Shown here: positions 1-7,511 of the stretch, one piece after another
How positions within the stretch are numbered: the stretch's first letter is position 1
How the letters are laid out: every line of letters begins with the position of its first letter
NCBI GenBank assembly: GCA_964413055.1
Contig: CAYPRB010000014.1
Span: 1-25,951 of the forward strand
DNA: 25,951 nucleotides
DNA from: UBA3102 sp964413055
GTDB taxonomy: Bacteria > Bacillota > Desulfotomaculia > Desulfotomaculales > Pelotomaculaceae
Direction of reading: 5' to 3'
Position numbers and translations under genes: made by a program
Notes under the pieces: model-generated
What the model saw: only the letters and a program-made list of their open reading frames with translations
Databases searched by the model: none
Told to the model about the DNA's origin: nothing

Positions 1-22
1 TAATTGGTTAGGAATTATGTAA

Positions 23-451
23 ATGTCTTTAACTAAAATTCTATCCTGGACGGCGGTGGTCCTCTGGGTAGCGTTGATATTTTATCTGTCGCACCAGCCG
101 GCCCACCAGTCCAACCGGGTGAGTACGGGAATTACAGAAATCATCGTCAAAACCGTGGAAAAAATTGTTCCCGGGGCGGAGTTTAATGTCAAAAGTTTTA
201 ATCACCTGGTCCGGAAAAACGCCCATTTTTTTGTCTATTTGATATTGGGTGTACTGGTGATGAACGCCCTGGCAAGAAGCGGGGTGTACGGGTGCCGGGG
301 TGTGGGACTGGCCTTGTTGATTTGCGTGCTGTGTGCCGTATCGGATGAAATCCACCAGTTGTTTGTCCCGGGCAGGGGGGGACAGGTGAAGGATGTCCTG
401 ATTGACAGCGCCGGGGCGGGGATCGGGATCTGGTTGGGGCGTTTTTTTTAA
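23..451 (+). CDS. VanZ-like family membrane protein
   Basis: A small polytopic membrane protein of 142 residues. Hydrophobic segments lie at about residues 7-23, 68-84, 94-108 and 128-140. The sequence shows the hallmarks of the VanZ-like family: an early YLSHQP motif, RKNAHFFVYLILG in the middle, and DEIHQLFVPGR followed by KDVLIDSAGAGIG near the end. The family is named after VanZ (teicoplanin resistance), but most chromosomal members have no proven role, so I do not infer antibiotic resistance. The ATG is preceded by an AGGA at 10-13. It reads in the same direction as the spoIID-like gene 89 bases downstream and may be co-transcribed. Family assignment is firm; function is unknown. Confidence 0.88.
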   Translation: MSLTKILSWTAVVLWVALIFYLSHQPAHQSNRVSTGITEIIVKTVEKIVPGAEFNVKSFNHLVRKNAHFFVYLILGVLVMNALARSGVYGCRGVGLALLICVLCAVSDEIHQLFVPGRGGQVKDVLIDSAGAGIGIWLGRFF

Positions 452-540
452 TTGCGGAAACTTTACCCCTGGAAGGATATTGGTAGGATGTGTCGAATTA
501 GTTTTATATTTCATCGGTTTTTCCGGACAGGGGTGGGGCA

Positions 541-1938
541 ATGTTTAGATTGGTACATATTTTCAGGCTGGTGCCGGGGGTTTTTTTGGCCGTCCTGGCG
601 GTGCTGCTGCCGGCGGCGGTTTCTGAAGCGGCGGCGCCCGGCACGGTCAGGGTGGTCCTGGAAAGGGATGCAGCGGACTTCGGTTTTAAGGTAACGGGTA
701 ATTATCAACTGGTTGATTTGTCAACCGGCCGGATCCTGTCTGATTTGAAGCCGGGTACGGTATGGCAGGTGCGCCAGAACGGCAGCCGGATGGAGCTGCG
801 GGGCGGGGGTGACCGCCTGGGGCCGTTCAGAGGGCCGGTGGCGGTGCGGGAAGCGCGTTTTCATATCGGTATTATTTCCGGAAGCGGAGACCAGGTGGAA
901 AAGTATTCCCGTGAGGACCTGGTGGTCCTGGGCGGCGACGGCAGGCCGGTTGTTTTGGAAAGAACGCAGCCGGCGGTGTGTTCTGCCGGTGGGACCGCTG
1001 CGCTGGCCGGGGTGGCGGAAGGCTTGCAGCTGGTGGCTTTGACCGGCAGCGGGGGCACCACGCGTTACCGCGGTGATATGGAGTTCCAGGTGGAAAACGG
1101 TGCGCTGGTGGCGATCAATGAGCTGCATATTGAGGATTACCTGCGCGGGGTGGTGCCGCGGGAAATGCCCGCCGGGTGGCCGGAAGAAGCTTTAAAGGCC
1201 CAGGCGGTGGCGGCGCGCAATTATGCCCTGCAGCGGGTCGAAGCCACCCGCGGCAGCAGTTATAATGTTACCGGCGACCAGCTCAGCCAGGTATACGGCG
1301 GCTACGACGCGGAGTCGCCAGCGACCAGCCGGGCGGTTGAGGCCACCCGGGGGTTGGTGATGGAGTGCGGCGGCCGGTTGATCACCGCTTTTTTCCATTC
1401 CAGCAGCGGCGGCAGTACGGAGAATGCGGAAGATGTCTGGGAAAACCCGGTTCCTTACATCAGGGGCCGGGAGGATCCTTATGATAAAAATGACCGCTAT
1501 TACGACTGGCGGGTGGAGTATACCGCTGACCAGCTGGCCGGGCAGCTGCGGTCATACGATGAAGATGAAGATTATGACTTTGCAGAAGTTGACGATCTGG
1601 AAGAACTGGCCCGGACCGCTTCCGGGCTGCGGGTGGAAAAAATGGCCGTGACGGGGACTGATTCCGGGGGCCGGTCCGTGCGTACGGTAATCGCCCCTGC
1701 CGACAAGGTGCGGTTCGCCCTGGGCTTGCGTAGCGCCATGTTTGATCTGGACAAGGTTTATGACCGGGACGGAAATTTGAGCGGCGTGGTTATTACCGGC
1801 AGCGGCTGGGGCCACGGCCTGGGCATGTCCCAGTGGGGGGCCCGGGGCATGGCGGAGCAAGGTTATAATTTCCAGGATATTTTGGAATACTACTACACAG
1901 GAATCCGGCTTGACTCCGGTTACGGCAGGTCCTCGTAG
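541..1938 (+). CDS. spoIID: SpoIID/LytB domain protein (sporulation-type peptidoglycan lytic transglycosylase)
   Basis: Predicted exported protein of 465 residues. An N-terminal signal or anchor segment (about residues 10-31) is followed by a variable region and then the SpoIID/LytB domain from about residue 170. The block HIEDYLRGVVPREMP contains Glu208, which corresponds to the catalytic Glu of SpoIID lytic transglycosylases. AFFHSSSGGSTENAEDVW follows at about 283-300, and the C-terminus carries GSGWGHGLGMSQWGARGMA (about 420-438), all typical of the family. In sporulating Firmicutes SpoIID degrades glycan strands stripped of stem peptides during engulfment. This copy lies next to queA/tgt rather than in a spoIIIA or atp context, so it may be a LytB-like paralogue rather than SpoIID itself. 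A G-rich ribosome binding site (about 529-536) precedes the ATG. The family is certain; the exact sporulation role is inferred. Confidence 0.88.
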   Translation: MFRLVHIFRLVPGVFLAVLAVLLPAAVSEAAAPGTVRVVLERDAADFGFKVTGNYQLVDLSTGRILSDLKPGTVWQVRQNGSRMELRGGGDRLGPFRGPVAVREARFHIGIISGSGDQVEKYSREDLVVLGGDGRPVVLERTQPAVCSAGGTAALAGVAEGLQLVALTGSGGTTRYRGDMEFQVENGALVAINELHIEDYLRGVVPREMPAGWPEEALKAQAVAARNYALQRVEATRGSSYNVTGDQLSQVYGGYDAESPATSRAVEATRGLVMECGGRLITAFFHSSSGGSTENAEDVWENPVPYIRGREDPYDKNDRYYDWRVEYTADQLAGQLRSYDEDEDYDFAEVDDLEELARTASGLRVEKMAVTGTDSGGRSVRTVIAPADKVRFALGLRSAMFDLDKVYDRDGNLSGVVITGSGWGHGLGMSQWGARGMAEQGYNFQDILEYYYTGIRLDSGYGRSS

Positions 1939-1994
1939 CCTTGACCGGGGGCGTTCTGTTTCCGGAGCCCGGAGGTATAGGAGTTTGAGCGCGG

Positions 1995-3020
1995 TTGAAC
2001 ATATCCGATTTTGATTATTATCTCCCGGAGGAGTTGATTGCCCAGGATCCGCTCCAAAACCGGGAGGCTTCCCGGATGATGGTGGTGCCCCTGGACGGCG
2101 CGGGGTTTGAACACCGCCGGTTTACCGATTTGGTTGCTTATTTGCGGCCGGGGGACGTGCTGGTGCTCAACGACACCAGGGTGATTCCGGCGCGCCTCCT
2201 GGGCGAGAAAGCGGGTAGCGGGGCGAAAATAGAAGTGCTGCTCTTAAAGCAGTTGGACGCGAACACCTGGGAAGTCCTGGTCAAGCCCGGCCGGCGGGCG
2301 GCGGCCGGTACCACCGTGCATTTCGGCGGCGGGCTGCTGTCGGGCCTGGTTAGGGATAAAACCTCTTACGGCGGCAGGATCGTAGAGTTCAGTTATACGG
2401 GATCCTTTGAGGAAGTTTTGGACCGGGTGGGGGTGATGCCCCTGCCCCCGTACATTAAGAAGCCCCTTTCGGACCGGAATCGTTACCAGACCGTCTATGC
2501 CCGGCAGGCGGGGTCGGCTGCGGCCCCCACCGCCGGGTTGCACTTTTCCCGGGAATTATTGGACCGCATCGGCGCGCTGGGGGTTGCGGTGGTACGGGTG
2601 CTGCTGCACGTGGGATTGGGCACTTTCCGTCCGGTGCGGGTGAACGATATCCGTCACCACCACATGCATGCCGAATATTATGAAATCGCGCCGGAGACGG
2701 CGGCCGCGATTAACCGGGCCAAATGCCGGGGCGGCCGGGTGATTGCCGTCGGCACCACCACCGTCCGCTGCCTGGAAAGCGTCGCGGGGACCGGCGGAGA
2801 GGTGTATCCGGGTTCCGGCTGGACCGGGATCTTCATTTATCCGGGTTACCGGTTCCGGGTGATCGACGGCCTGGTAACCAATTTCCACCTGCCACGGTCG
2901 ACCTTGTTGATGATGGTGGCGGCGCTGGCCGGCCGGGAGCGGATTCTGGCGGCGTACCGCGCGGCGGTGCGGGAAAAATACCGTTTTTTCAGTTTCGGGG
3001 ATGTCATGCTGATCATCTGA
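1995..3020 (+). CDS. queA: S-adenosylmethionine:tRNA ribosyltransferase-isomerase QueA
   Basis: QueA transfers and isomerises the ribosyl part of S-adenosylmethionine onto 7-aminomethyl-7-deazaguanine in tRNA, giving epoxyqueuosine, the step after Tgt. The 341 residues match the usual family length. Diagnostic blocks are NDTRVIPARL (59-68), MPLPPYIKKPL (148-158), GSAAAPTAGLHF (173-184), LLHVGLGTFRPV (203-214), HHMHAEYYEI (222-231), GTTTVRCLES (253-262) and DGLVTNFHLPRSTL (291-304). The start is TTG: it is the only start codon after the in-frame TGA at 1986-1988, and GGAGG...GGAG (1971-1983) lies about 11 bases upstream. tgt starts 23 bases after the stop, so the two consecutive enzymes of the pathway are almost certainly co-transcribed. 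Confidence 0.96.
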   Translation: MNISDFDYYLPEELIAQDPLQNREASRMMVVPLDGAGFEHRRFTDLVAYLRPGDVLVLNDTRVIPARLLGEKAGSGAKIEVLLLKQLDANTWEVLVKPGRRAAAGTTVHFGGGLLSGLVRDKTSYGGRIVEFSYTGSFEEVLDRVGVMPLPPYIKKPLSDRNRYQTVYARQAGSAAAPTAGLHFSRELLDRIGALGVAVVRVLLHVGLGTFRPVRVNDIRHHHMHAEYYEIAPETAAAINRAKCRGGRVIAVGTTTVRCLESVAGTGGEVYPGSGWTGIFIYPGYRFRVIDGLVTNFHLPRSTLLMMVAALAGRERILAAYRAAVREKYRFFSFGDVMLII

Positions 3021-3043
3021 TTTATTGCGGAGGAGCTTGCTTT

Positions 3044-4165
3044 ATGGCCGTCAGTTTTACCGTTACGCACCAAGACAGCACCAGCCGCGCCCGCCTGGGC
3101 ATCCTGCGCACGTCCCACGGCGCCGTGGAGACTCCGGTATTTATGCCCGTGGGCACCCAGGCCACGGTGAAGACCATGACTCCGGAGGAGGTGCGGGCAG
3201 CCGGCGGCGAAATCATTTTAAGTAATACTTACCACCTTTACTTGCGGCCGGGCCACGAACTGGTGCGGCAGGCGGGGGGGCTGCACCGGTTCATGCACTG
3301 GGACGGGCCCGTCCTGACCGACAGCGGGGGGTTCCAGGTGTTCAGCCTGGGGCCGCTGCGCAAGGTGTCGGAGCAGGGCGTGACCTTCCGCTCCCACATC
3401 GACGGTGCAGAGCATTTTTTCAGCCCGGAAAAGGCCATGGAGGTGCAGACGGCCCTGGGGGCGGACATTGCCATGGCTTTTGACGAGTGCGCCCCGTACC
3501 CCTGCAGCCGGGAGTACGCGCGGGAGGCGGCGGACCGCACCACGCGCTGGGCCGGACGCTGCCGGGAGGCGCACCGCCGGGAGGACCAGGGGGTGTTCGG
3601 CATCGTGCAGGGGGGCACTTTCCCGGAATTACGGGAAAAGAGCGCCCGGGAACTGGTGGAATTTGATTTTCCGGGTTATGCTATAGGGGGGTTGAGTGTC
3701 GGTGAGCCCAAGCCTTTGATGTATGCCATGCTGGACCACACGGTACCGCTGCTGCCGGAGGATAAGCCGCGCTACCTGATGGGTGTCGGTTCTCCCGACT
3801 GCCTGGTGGAGGGTGTGGCCCGGGGCATCGATATGTTCGACTGCGTGCTGCCGACCAGGATCGCCCGCAACGGCACGGTTTTTACCGGCCGGGGGCGGTT
3901 GGTGGTGCGCAATGCCGAATACGCCCGTGATTTTGCGCCGCTGGAACCGGGGTGCGGGTGTTACGCCTGCCGCCATTACACCCGGGCGTATATCCGGCAT
4001 TTGATTAAGAGCGGCGAGGTGCTGGGTATTCGTCTTACCACCATGCATAATCTGTATTTTATCGCCAAATTAATGCGGCAAATCAGGGAGGCGGTCCGGA
4101 AAGGAGAAATAAATGCCTTCCGGGAAAAATTCTTAAAGGAATTTTTGTCATCAAGGAAGAAGTAA
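3044..4165 (+). CDS. tgt: tRNA-guanine transglycosylase Tgt
   Basis: Bacterial Tgt exchanges guanine at position 34 of GUN-anticodon tRNAs for preQ1. The protein has 373 residues, the normal length. LTDSGGFQVFSL contains the active-site Asp93. GIDMFDCVLPTR holds Asp266, equivalent to the covalent nucleophile. The zinc site is complete: Cys304, Cys306, Cys309 and His335 (CxCx2C plus a distant His). The reading frame stays open upstream to 2723, inside queA, but the true start is the ATG at 3044: it has GGAGGAG at about 3030-3036 and gives the family N-terminus (FTVTHQDSTSRARLGIL). It is followed after 28 bases by yajC, the classical queA-tgt-yajC order. Confidence 0.97.
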   Translation: MAVSFTVTHQDSTSRARLGILRTSHGAVETPVFMPVGTQATVKTMTPEEVRAAGGEIILSNTYHLYLRPGHELVRQAGGLHRFMHWDGPVLTDSGGFQVFSLGPLRKVSEQGVTFRSHIDGAEHFFSPEKAMEVQTALGADIAMAFDECAPYPCSREYAREAADRTTRWAGRCREAHRREDQGVFGIVQGGTFPELREKSARELVEFDFPGYAIGGLSVGEPKPLMYAMLDHTVPLLPEDKPRYLMGVGSPDCLVEGVARGIDMFDCVLPTRIARNGTVFTGRGRLVVRNAEYARDFAPLEPGCGCYACRHYTRAYIRHLIKSGEVLGIRLTTMHNLYFIAKLMRQIREAVRKGEINAFREKFLKEFLSSRKK

Positions 4166-4193
4166 ATTTAAACTGGAAGGGAGGGCTATCAGG

Positions 4194-4481
4194 TTGGAAC
4201 AGTACACTTCACTGCTGTTTATCATCGGTATGTTCGCTGTTTTATATTTTTTAATGATCCGGCCCCAGCAGCAGCGTCATAAAAAACACCAGGAGATGAT
4301 CAAGAATCTCCGGGTGAATGACCGGGTCGTCACCATCGGCGGGATATACGGTACCATTGTTAAGATAAAGGATACTTCCTGCATCTTGAGAGTGTCCGAC
4401 AGCGTCCGGATCGAAATGCTGAAAAATGCCATATCCGAGGTTAACAGCGAGGATGACGTCGAGGACGGGGACGAGGAGTAG
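4194..4481 (+). CDS. yajC: preprotein translocase subunit YajC
   Basis: Small single-pass membrane protein of 95 residues that associates with SecDF and the SecYEG translocon. One transmembrane helix (about residues 6-22) is followed by the signature FLMIRPQQQRHKKHQEM and a cytoplasmic domain with LRVNDRVVTIGGIYGTIVKI, then a very acidic tail, all typical of YajC. The start is TTG, with a GGGAGGG-type ribosome binding site about 9 bases upstream (4177-4185). It follows tgt directly. A hairpin lies immediately downstream, so yajC may end the first transcription unit, although secD and secF, its functional partners, come after only one further gene. Confidence 0.95.
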   Translation: MEQYTSLLFIIGMFAVLYFLMIRPQQQRHKKHQEMIKNLRVNDRVVTIGGIYGTIVKIKDTSCILRVSDSVRIEMLKNAISEVNSEDDVEDGDEE

Positions 4482-4486
4482 GTTCG

Positions 4487-4515
4487 AGAGAGTAGGCGGT
4501 TGTCTACTCTCTTTC
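4487..4515 (+). terminator. hairpin downstream of yajC
   Basis: A perfect 9-bp inverted repeat (AGAGAGTAG at 4487-4495, CTACTCTCT at 4504-4512) with an 8-base loop sits 6 bases after the yajC stop. It is followed only by a short T-rich stretch, so it may be a weak or partial terminator or an RNA-stabilising hairpin between yajC and the HD gene. Confidence 0.5.
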
Positions 4516-4545
4516 TCCGGTTCAAATTATAAAATTATCAGCATC

Positions 4546-4566
4546 CGGCAAAGATGTCTTTTGCCG
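4546..4566 (+). other. leader hairpin just upstream of the HD-domain gene
   Basis: CGGCAAAGA (4546-4554) can pair with TCTTTTGCCG (4557-4566), with one bulged T and a very short loop, 8 bases before the ribosome binding site of the next gene. There is no T-run, so it is not a terminator. It could influence mRNA stability or translation of the HD gene; no function is proven. Confidence 0.3.
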
Positions 4567-4588
4567 TAGAAATAGAGGGTGGTATCTT

Positions 4589-5251
4589 TTGTTTATTACT
4601 TTGGAAGATATCAAAAAAGACCCCGTGATTGATACTTTTATCCGTAAAGGCAACCAGTACCTGGGCGTGATTGGTTTCACGGAACACAGTTACCGTCACG
4701 TCAACTTGGTCTCCAGCATTGCCAAAAATATTCTTGAGCGCCTGGGTTACCCCGCGCGGCAGACCGAACTGGCCGCCATTGCCGGGTACCTGCACGACAT
4801 CGGGAATGTCATCAGCCGCAACAGCCACGGGATATCCGGCGCGGTGATCGCTTATCCGATCCTGATGCAAATGGGGATGCCTCCCGACGAGTTGGCCACC
4901 GTACTTTCAGCGATTGCCAACCACGAGGAGCAATACGGTCACGCGGTCAACACCGTGGCGGCGGCTTTAATCATTGCCGACAAATCGGATGTACACCGTT
5001 CCCGGGTGCGCAATACGGATTTTGCCACCTTCGACATTCACGACCGGGTCAATTACGCCGTGGAGCACTCCTTTCTCTGGGTTGACGAAAATAAAAAAAC
5101 CATCACCATGGAATTGACGATTGATATCGATATCTGCCCCGTGATGGAGTATTTTGAAATATTTTTAAGCCGTATGATCATGTGCCGGAGGGCGAGTGTT
5201 TTTTTAAAGTGTGATTTTGAATTGGTGGTTAACGGGGCTAAATTGTTGTAA
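4589..5251 (+). CDS. HD-domain phosphohydrolase family protein in the secDF locus
   Basis: Soluble protein of 220 residues. An HD domain occupies about residues 30-160, with the metal-binding pattern of the superfamily: a His in TEHSYRHV (33/37), the HD pair in GYLHDIGN (His69-Asp70), His80, His112 in NHEEQYGH and Asp131 in ADKSDVHRSRVR. The substrate cannot be deduced; HD proteins hydrolyse nucleotides, cyclic nucleotides or other phosphoesters. No transmembrane segment is visible. The start is TTG, with AGAGGGTGG (about 4574-4582) at good spacing. It lies between yajC and secD, and only 40 bases before secD, so it is probably expressed with the export genes. Domain assignment is firm, role unknown. 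Confidence 0.85.
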   Translation: MFITLEDIKKDPVIDTFIRKGNQYLGVIGFTEHSYRHVNLVSSIAKNILERLGYPARQTELAAIAGYLHDIGNVISRNSHGISGAVIAYPILMQMGMPPDELATVLSAIANHEEQYGHAVNTVAAALIIADKSDVHRSRVRNTDFATFDIHDRVNYAVEHSFLWVDENKKTITMELTIDIDICPVMEYFEIFLSRMIMCRRASVFLKCDFELVVNGAKLL

Positions 5252-5291
5252 ACGTTCATTCAGTTGATTGCACGAGGGGGAATTGTAAAAT

Positions 5292-6527
5292 ATGAGGTGG
5301 GACAGACTCCTTAAACTGGCGGCCATCATGCTGGTGGTGGCGGTGGTCGCGGTGGTGACCACGCGGCCGCTGTTTCCGGGCGTAAAATGGCTGCCCCTGA
5401 CCAATTTAATCAACCTGGGCCTGGATTTGAAGGGCGGGGTGCACGTGGTGCTGGAGGCCGAGGAGACGCCCGAGGTGCCGGTCACGACGGAACGGGTTAA
5501 ACAGGCGATGGCCATTATCGAAACCCGGGTTAACGCCTTCGGGGTGTCCGAACCGGTTGTCCAGCAGGAAGGTTCCCGGCGGATTATTGTTGAGCTGGCC
5601 GGGATCAGCGACCCCGACCAGGCCGTGAGCAACTTGATCCGGACTGCTTACCTGGAGTTTAAAACCGAGGATGGGACTACCGTGCTTACCGGCCGGCAGT
5701 TGAAGGACGCCACGGAAGCCCAGAACCCTCAAAGCGGGCAGGTCGTGGTGAACCTGGAGTTCGAACCGGACGGGGCCAAGACTTTTGCCGATGTCACCGC
5801 GGCCAATGTCGGTAGGCGCATCGGGATTTACCTGGACGAAAGGCTGCTCCAGGAGCCCGTGGTCAACGAGCCCATACCCAGCGGCCGGGCGCAGATTACC
5901 GGTTATGAATCCCTGGAAGAGGCGCATAACATGGCCATTCTGCTGCGTTCCGGGGCCCTGCCGGTGAAGTTGGAAGTGATGGAGAAAAGAACCGTGGGGC
6001 CGACCCTCGGCGCCGATTCTCTGGACAAGTCCGTTAAAGCCGGTATTGCCGGTATTATCGCCATTTTAATTTTTATGGCCGTTTACTACCGCGTTCCGGG
6101 CCTGGTGGCGGACCTGGCCCTGATTATTTACGGCCTGCTGGTGTTTATGGTTTTTGCCGGCTTCCACGTCACCATGACCCTGCCGGGGATCGCGGGTTTT
6201 CTCCTGTCCCTGGGCATGGCGGTGGATGCCAACGTGATTATTTTTGAGCGTCTGAAGGAGGAGCTGTGGAACGGCAAGTCGCTGCACGCGGCGATTGACG
6301 CCGGTTTCAAGCGGGCCTTCGTCGCCATCTTGGATGCCAACGTTACCACCTTGATTGCCGCCGGGGTCCTTTATTACTTCGGAACCGGACCGGTCAAGGG
6401 CTTTGCCCTGACGCTGTCCATCGGTATTTTGGCCAGCATGTTTACCGCTATTACCATGACCAGGTGGCTTTTACACCTGGTTGCCGGCAGCAACCTGGTG
6501 CGTAATGTTAAAATGTACGGGGCGTAG
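5292..6527 (+). CDS. secD: protein translocase subunit SecD
   Basis: SecD, with SecF, is an RND-type membrane partner of SecYEG that uses the proton motive force to complete protein export. The 411-residue protein has TM1 at about residues 7-24, the NLGLDLKGGVHVVLE motif (41-55), ETRVNAFGVSEP (77-88) and a large extracellular P1 domain. Five further membrane helices follow from about residue 247. LGMAVDANVIIFERLKEEL (307-325) contains Asp312, the conserved acidic residue of the proton path. It is a compact SecD, shorter than the proteobacterial form, as usual in Clostridia. ATG start with GAGGGGG (5274-5280) upstream. secF begins 11 bases after the stop. Confidence 0.97.
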   Translation: MRWDRLLKLAAIMLVVAVVAVVTTRPLFPGVKWLPLTNLINLGLDLKGGVHVVLEAEETPEVPVTTERVKQAMAIIETRVNAFGVSEPVVQQEGSRRIIVELAGISDPDQAVSNLIRTAYLEFKTEDGTTVLTGRQLKDATEAQNPQSGQVVVNLEFEPDGAKTFADVTAANVGRRIGIYLDERLLQEPVVNEPIPSGRAQITGYESLEEAHNMAILLRSGALPVKLEVMEKRTVGPTLGADSLDKSVKAGIAGIIAILIFMAVYYRVPGLVADLALIIYGLLVFMVFAGFHVTMTLPGIAGFLLSLGMAVDANVIIFERLKEELWNGKSLHAAIDAGFKRAFVAILDANVTTLIAAGVLYYFGTGPVKGFALTLSIGILASMFTAITMTRWLLHLVAGSNLVRNVKMYGA

Positions 6528-6538
6528 GGGGGATCGGT

Positions 6539-7435
6539 TTGAAATTAAGAGATAGGATGCCTTTTCATTTTATTAAACTGCGGTGGATCTGGTACGTCAT
6601 ATCCGCGGTGATTATTCTGACGGGGATCGTTTCGCTGTCCACCAGGGGGTTAAACCTGGGAATTGATTTTACCGGCGGCAGCTTGCTGGACGTGCGTTTT
6701 GAACGGACGGCTGCGGTGCAGGAGGTCAGGGAGGTTTTAGGAGCATACGGGCTGGAAGGCGCGTCCATCCAGCAAAGTGACGCAAACACTTTTCTGATCC
6801 GGTCCCGGGAGCTTTCCGAAGAAGAAAATAATCAATTGATTCAGTCGCTGGAAGCGCAGTTCGGGGAAGTCGACGTGCGGCGCGGCGAGCGGGTCGGACC
6901 GGTGATCGGACAGGAATTGATTCAAAAAGCCGTCCTGGCGCTGTTGGTCGCCGCGGTGCTGATGATTATCTATATCAGCTGGCGTTTCGAATTGAAGCAG
7001 GGTATTGCCGCCATTGTCGCCGTGCTGCACGACGTGCTGGTGGTATTGGGGTTGTTTTCCCTGCTGCAGCTGGAGGTGAACACCGCTTTCGTGGCGGCGA
7101 TTCTAACCGTGATCGGTTATTCCATCAATGATACCATTATTATCTTTGACCGCGTCCGGGAAAATGTGCTCTACATGAAAAAGGGCATGGCCTTCGAGGA
7201 CGTCATTAACAGCAGTTTGTGGCAGACCATGGCCCGTTCGATCAACACGGCCCTGACGGTGGTATTCGTCCTGGTGGCGATGTTGATTCTGGGCGGTACC
7301 ACCATCCAGAACATGGTTGTCGCCCTGCTGGTGGGGATCGTCAGCGGTGTTTATTCTTCGGTATTTACCGCCGGCCCGGTGTTCTTCGACTTGAAAAAAT
7401 TCGAGCGCCGGCGCCCCGGCGCGGCACGGGCCTGA
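6539..7435 (+). CDS. secF: protein translocase subunit SecF
   Basis: Partner of SecD in the SecDF export complex; 298 residues, normal for a separate SecF. The N-terminal helix (about residues 15-33) is followed by LNLGIDFTGGSLLDVRF (38-54), a short P1 domain, and five C-terminal helices. GYSINDTIIIFDRVREN (193-209) contains Asp198 in the conserved TM4 segment. The TTG start is chosen because AGGGGGGA (about 6526-6533) lies 5-6 bases upstream; an internal ATG at 6557 would lose the conserved N-terminal residues and has a poorer site. SecD and SecF are separate genes here, unlike the fused SecDF of Bacillus. A strong terminator follows. Confidence 0.97.
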   Translation: MKLRDRMPFHFIKLRWIWYVISAVIILTGIVSLSTRGLNLGIDFTGGSLLDVRFERTAAVQEVREVLGAYGLEGASIQQSDANTFLIRSRELSEEENNQLIQSLEAQFGEVDVRRGERVGPVIGQELIQKAVLALLVAAVLMIIYISWRFELKQGIAAIVAVLHDVLVVLGLFSLLQLEVNTAFVAAILTVIGYSINDTIIIFDRVRENVLYMKKGMAFEDVINSSLWQTMARSINTALTVVFVLVAMLILGGTTIQNMVVALLVGIVSGVYSSVFTAGPVFFDLKKFERRRPGAARA

Positions 7436-7476
7436 GAATCGCAAAATATCAATAACGCCCAATATTGTAGTAAAGC

Positions 7477-7505
7477 AGAGCTGCTCCCGCGGGAGCAGCT
7501 CTTTT
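7477..7505. terminator. bidirectional terminator between secF and dctM
   Basis: Perfect 12-bp inverted repeat AGAGCTGCTCCC / GGGAGCAGCTCT (7477-7488 and 7491-7502; the central bases leave an effective 4-base loop) followed by TTTT on the plus strand. It lies 41 bases after secF and 9 bases after the stop of the convergent dctM, so it probably ends both transcription units. On the minus strand the following T-tract is weaker. Confidence 0.88.
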
Positions 7506-7511
7506 AGATGT

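Noticed and set aside
452..694. 80-codon open frame between the VanZ-like and spoIID genes
   Set aside because: It starts directly after the VanZ-like stop with an ATT/TTG-type codon, overlaps spoIID out of frame, and is Trp/Arg-rich; it looks like a shadow of spoIID.
2723..3043. N-terminal extension of tgt of 107 codons
   Set aside because: It overlaps queA in another frame and is Gly/Arg/Pro-rich; the ATG at 3044 has a strong ribosome binding site and gives the normal Tgt N-terminus.
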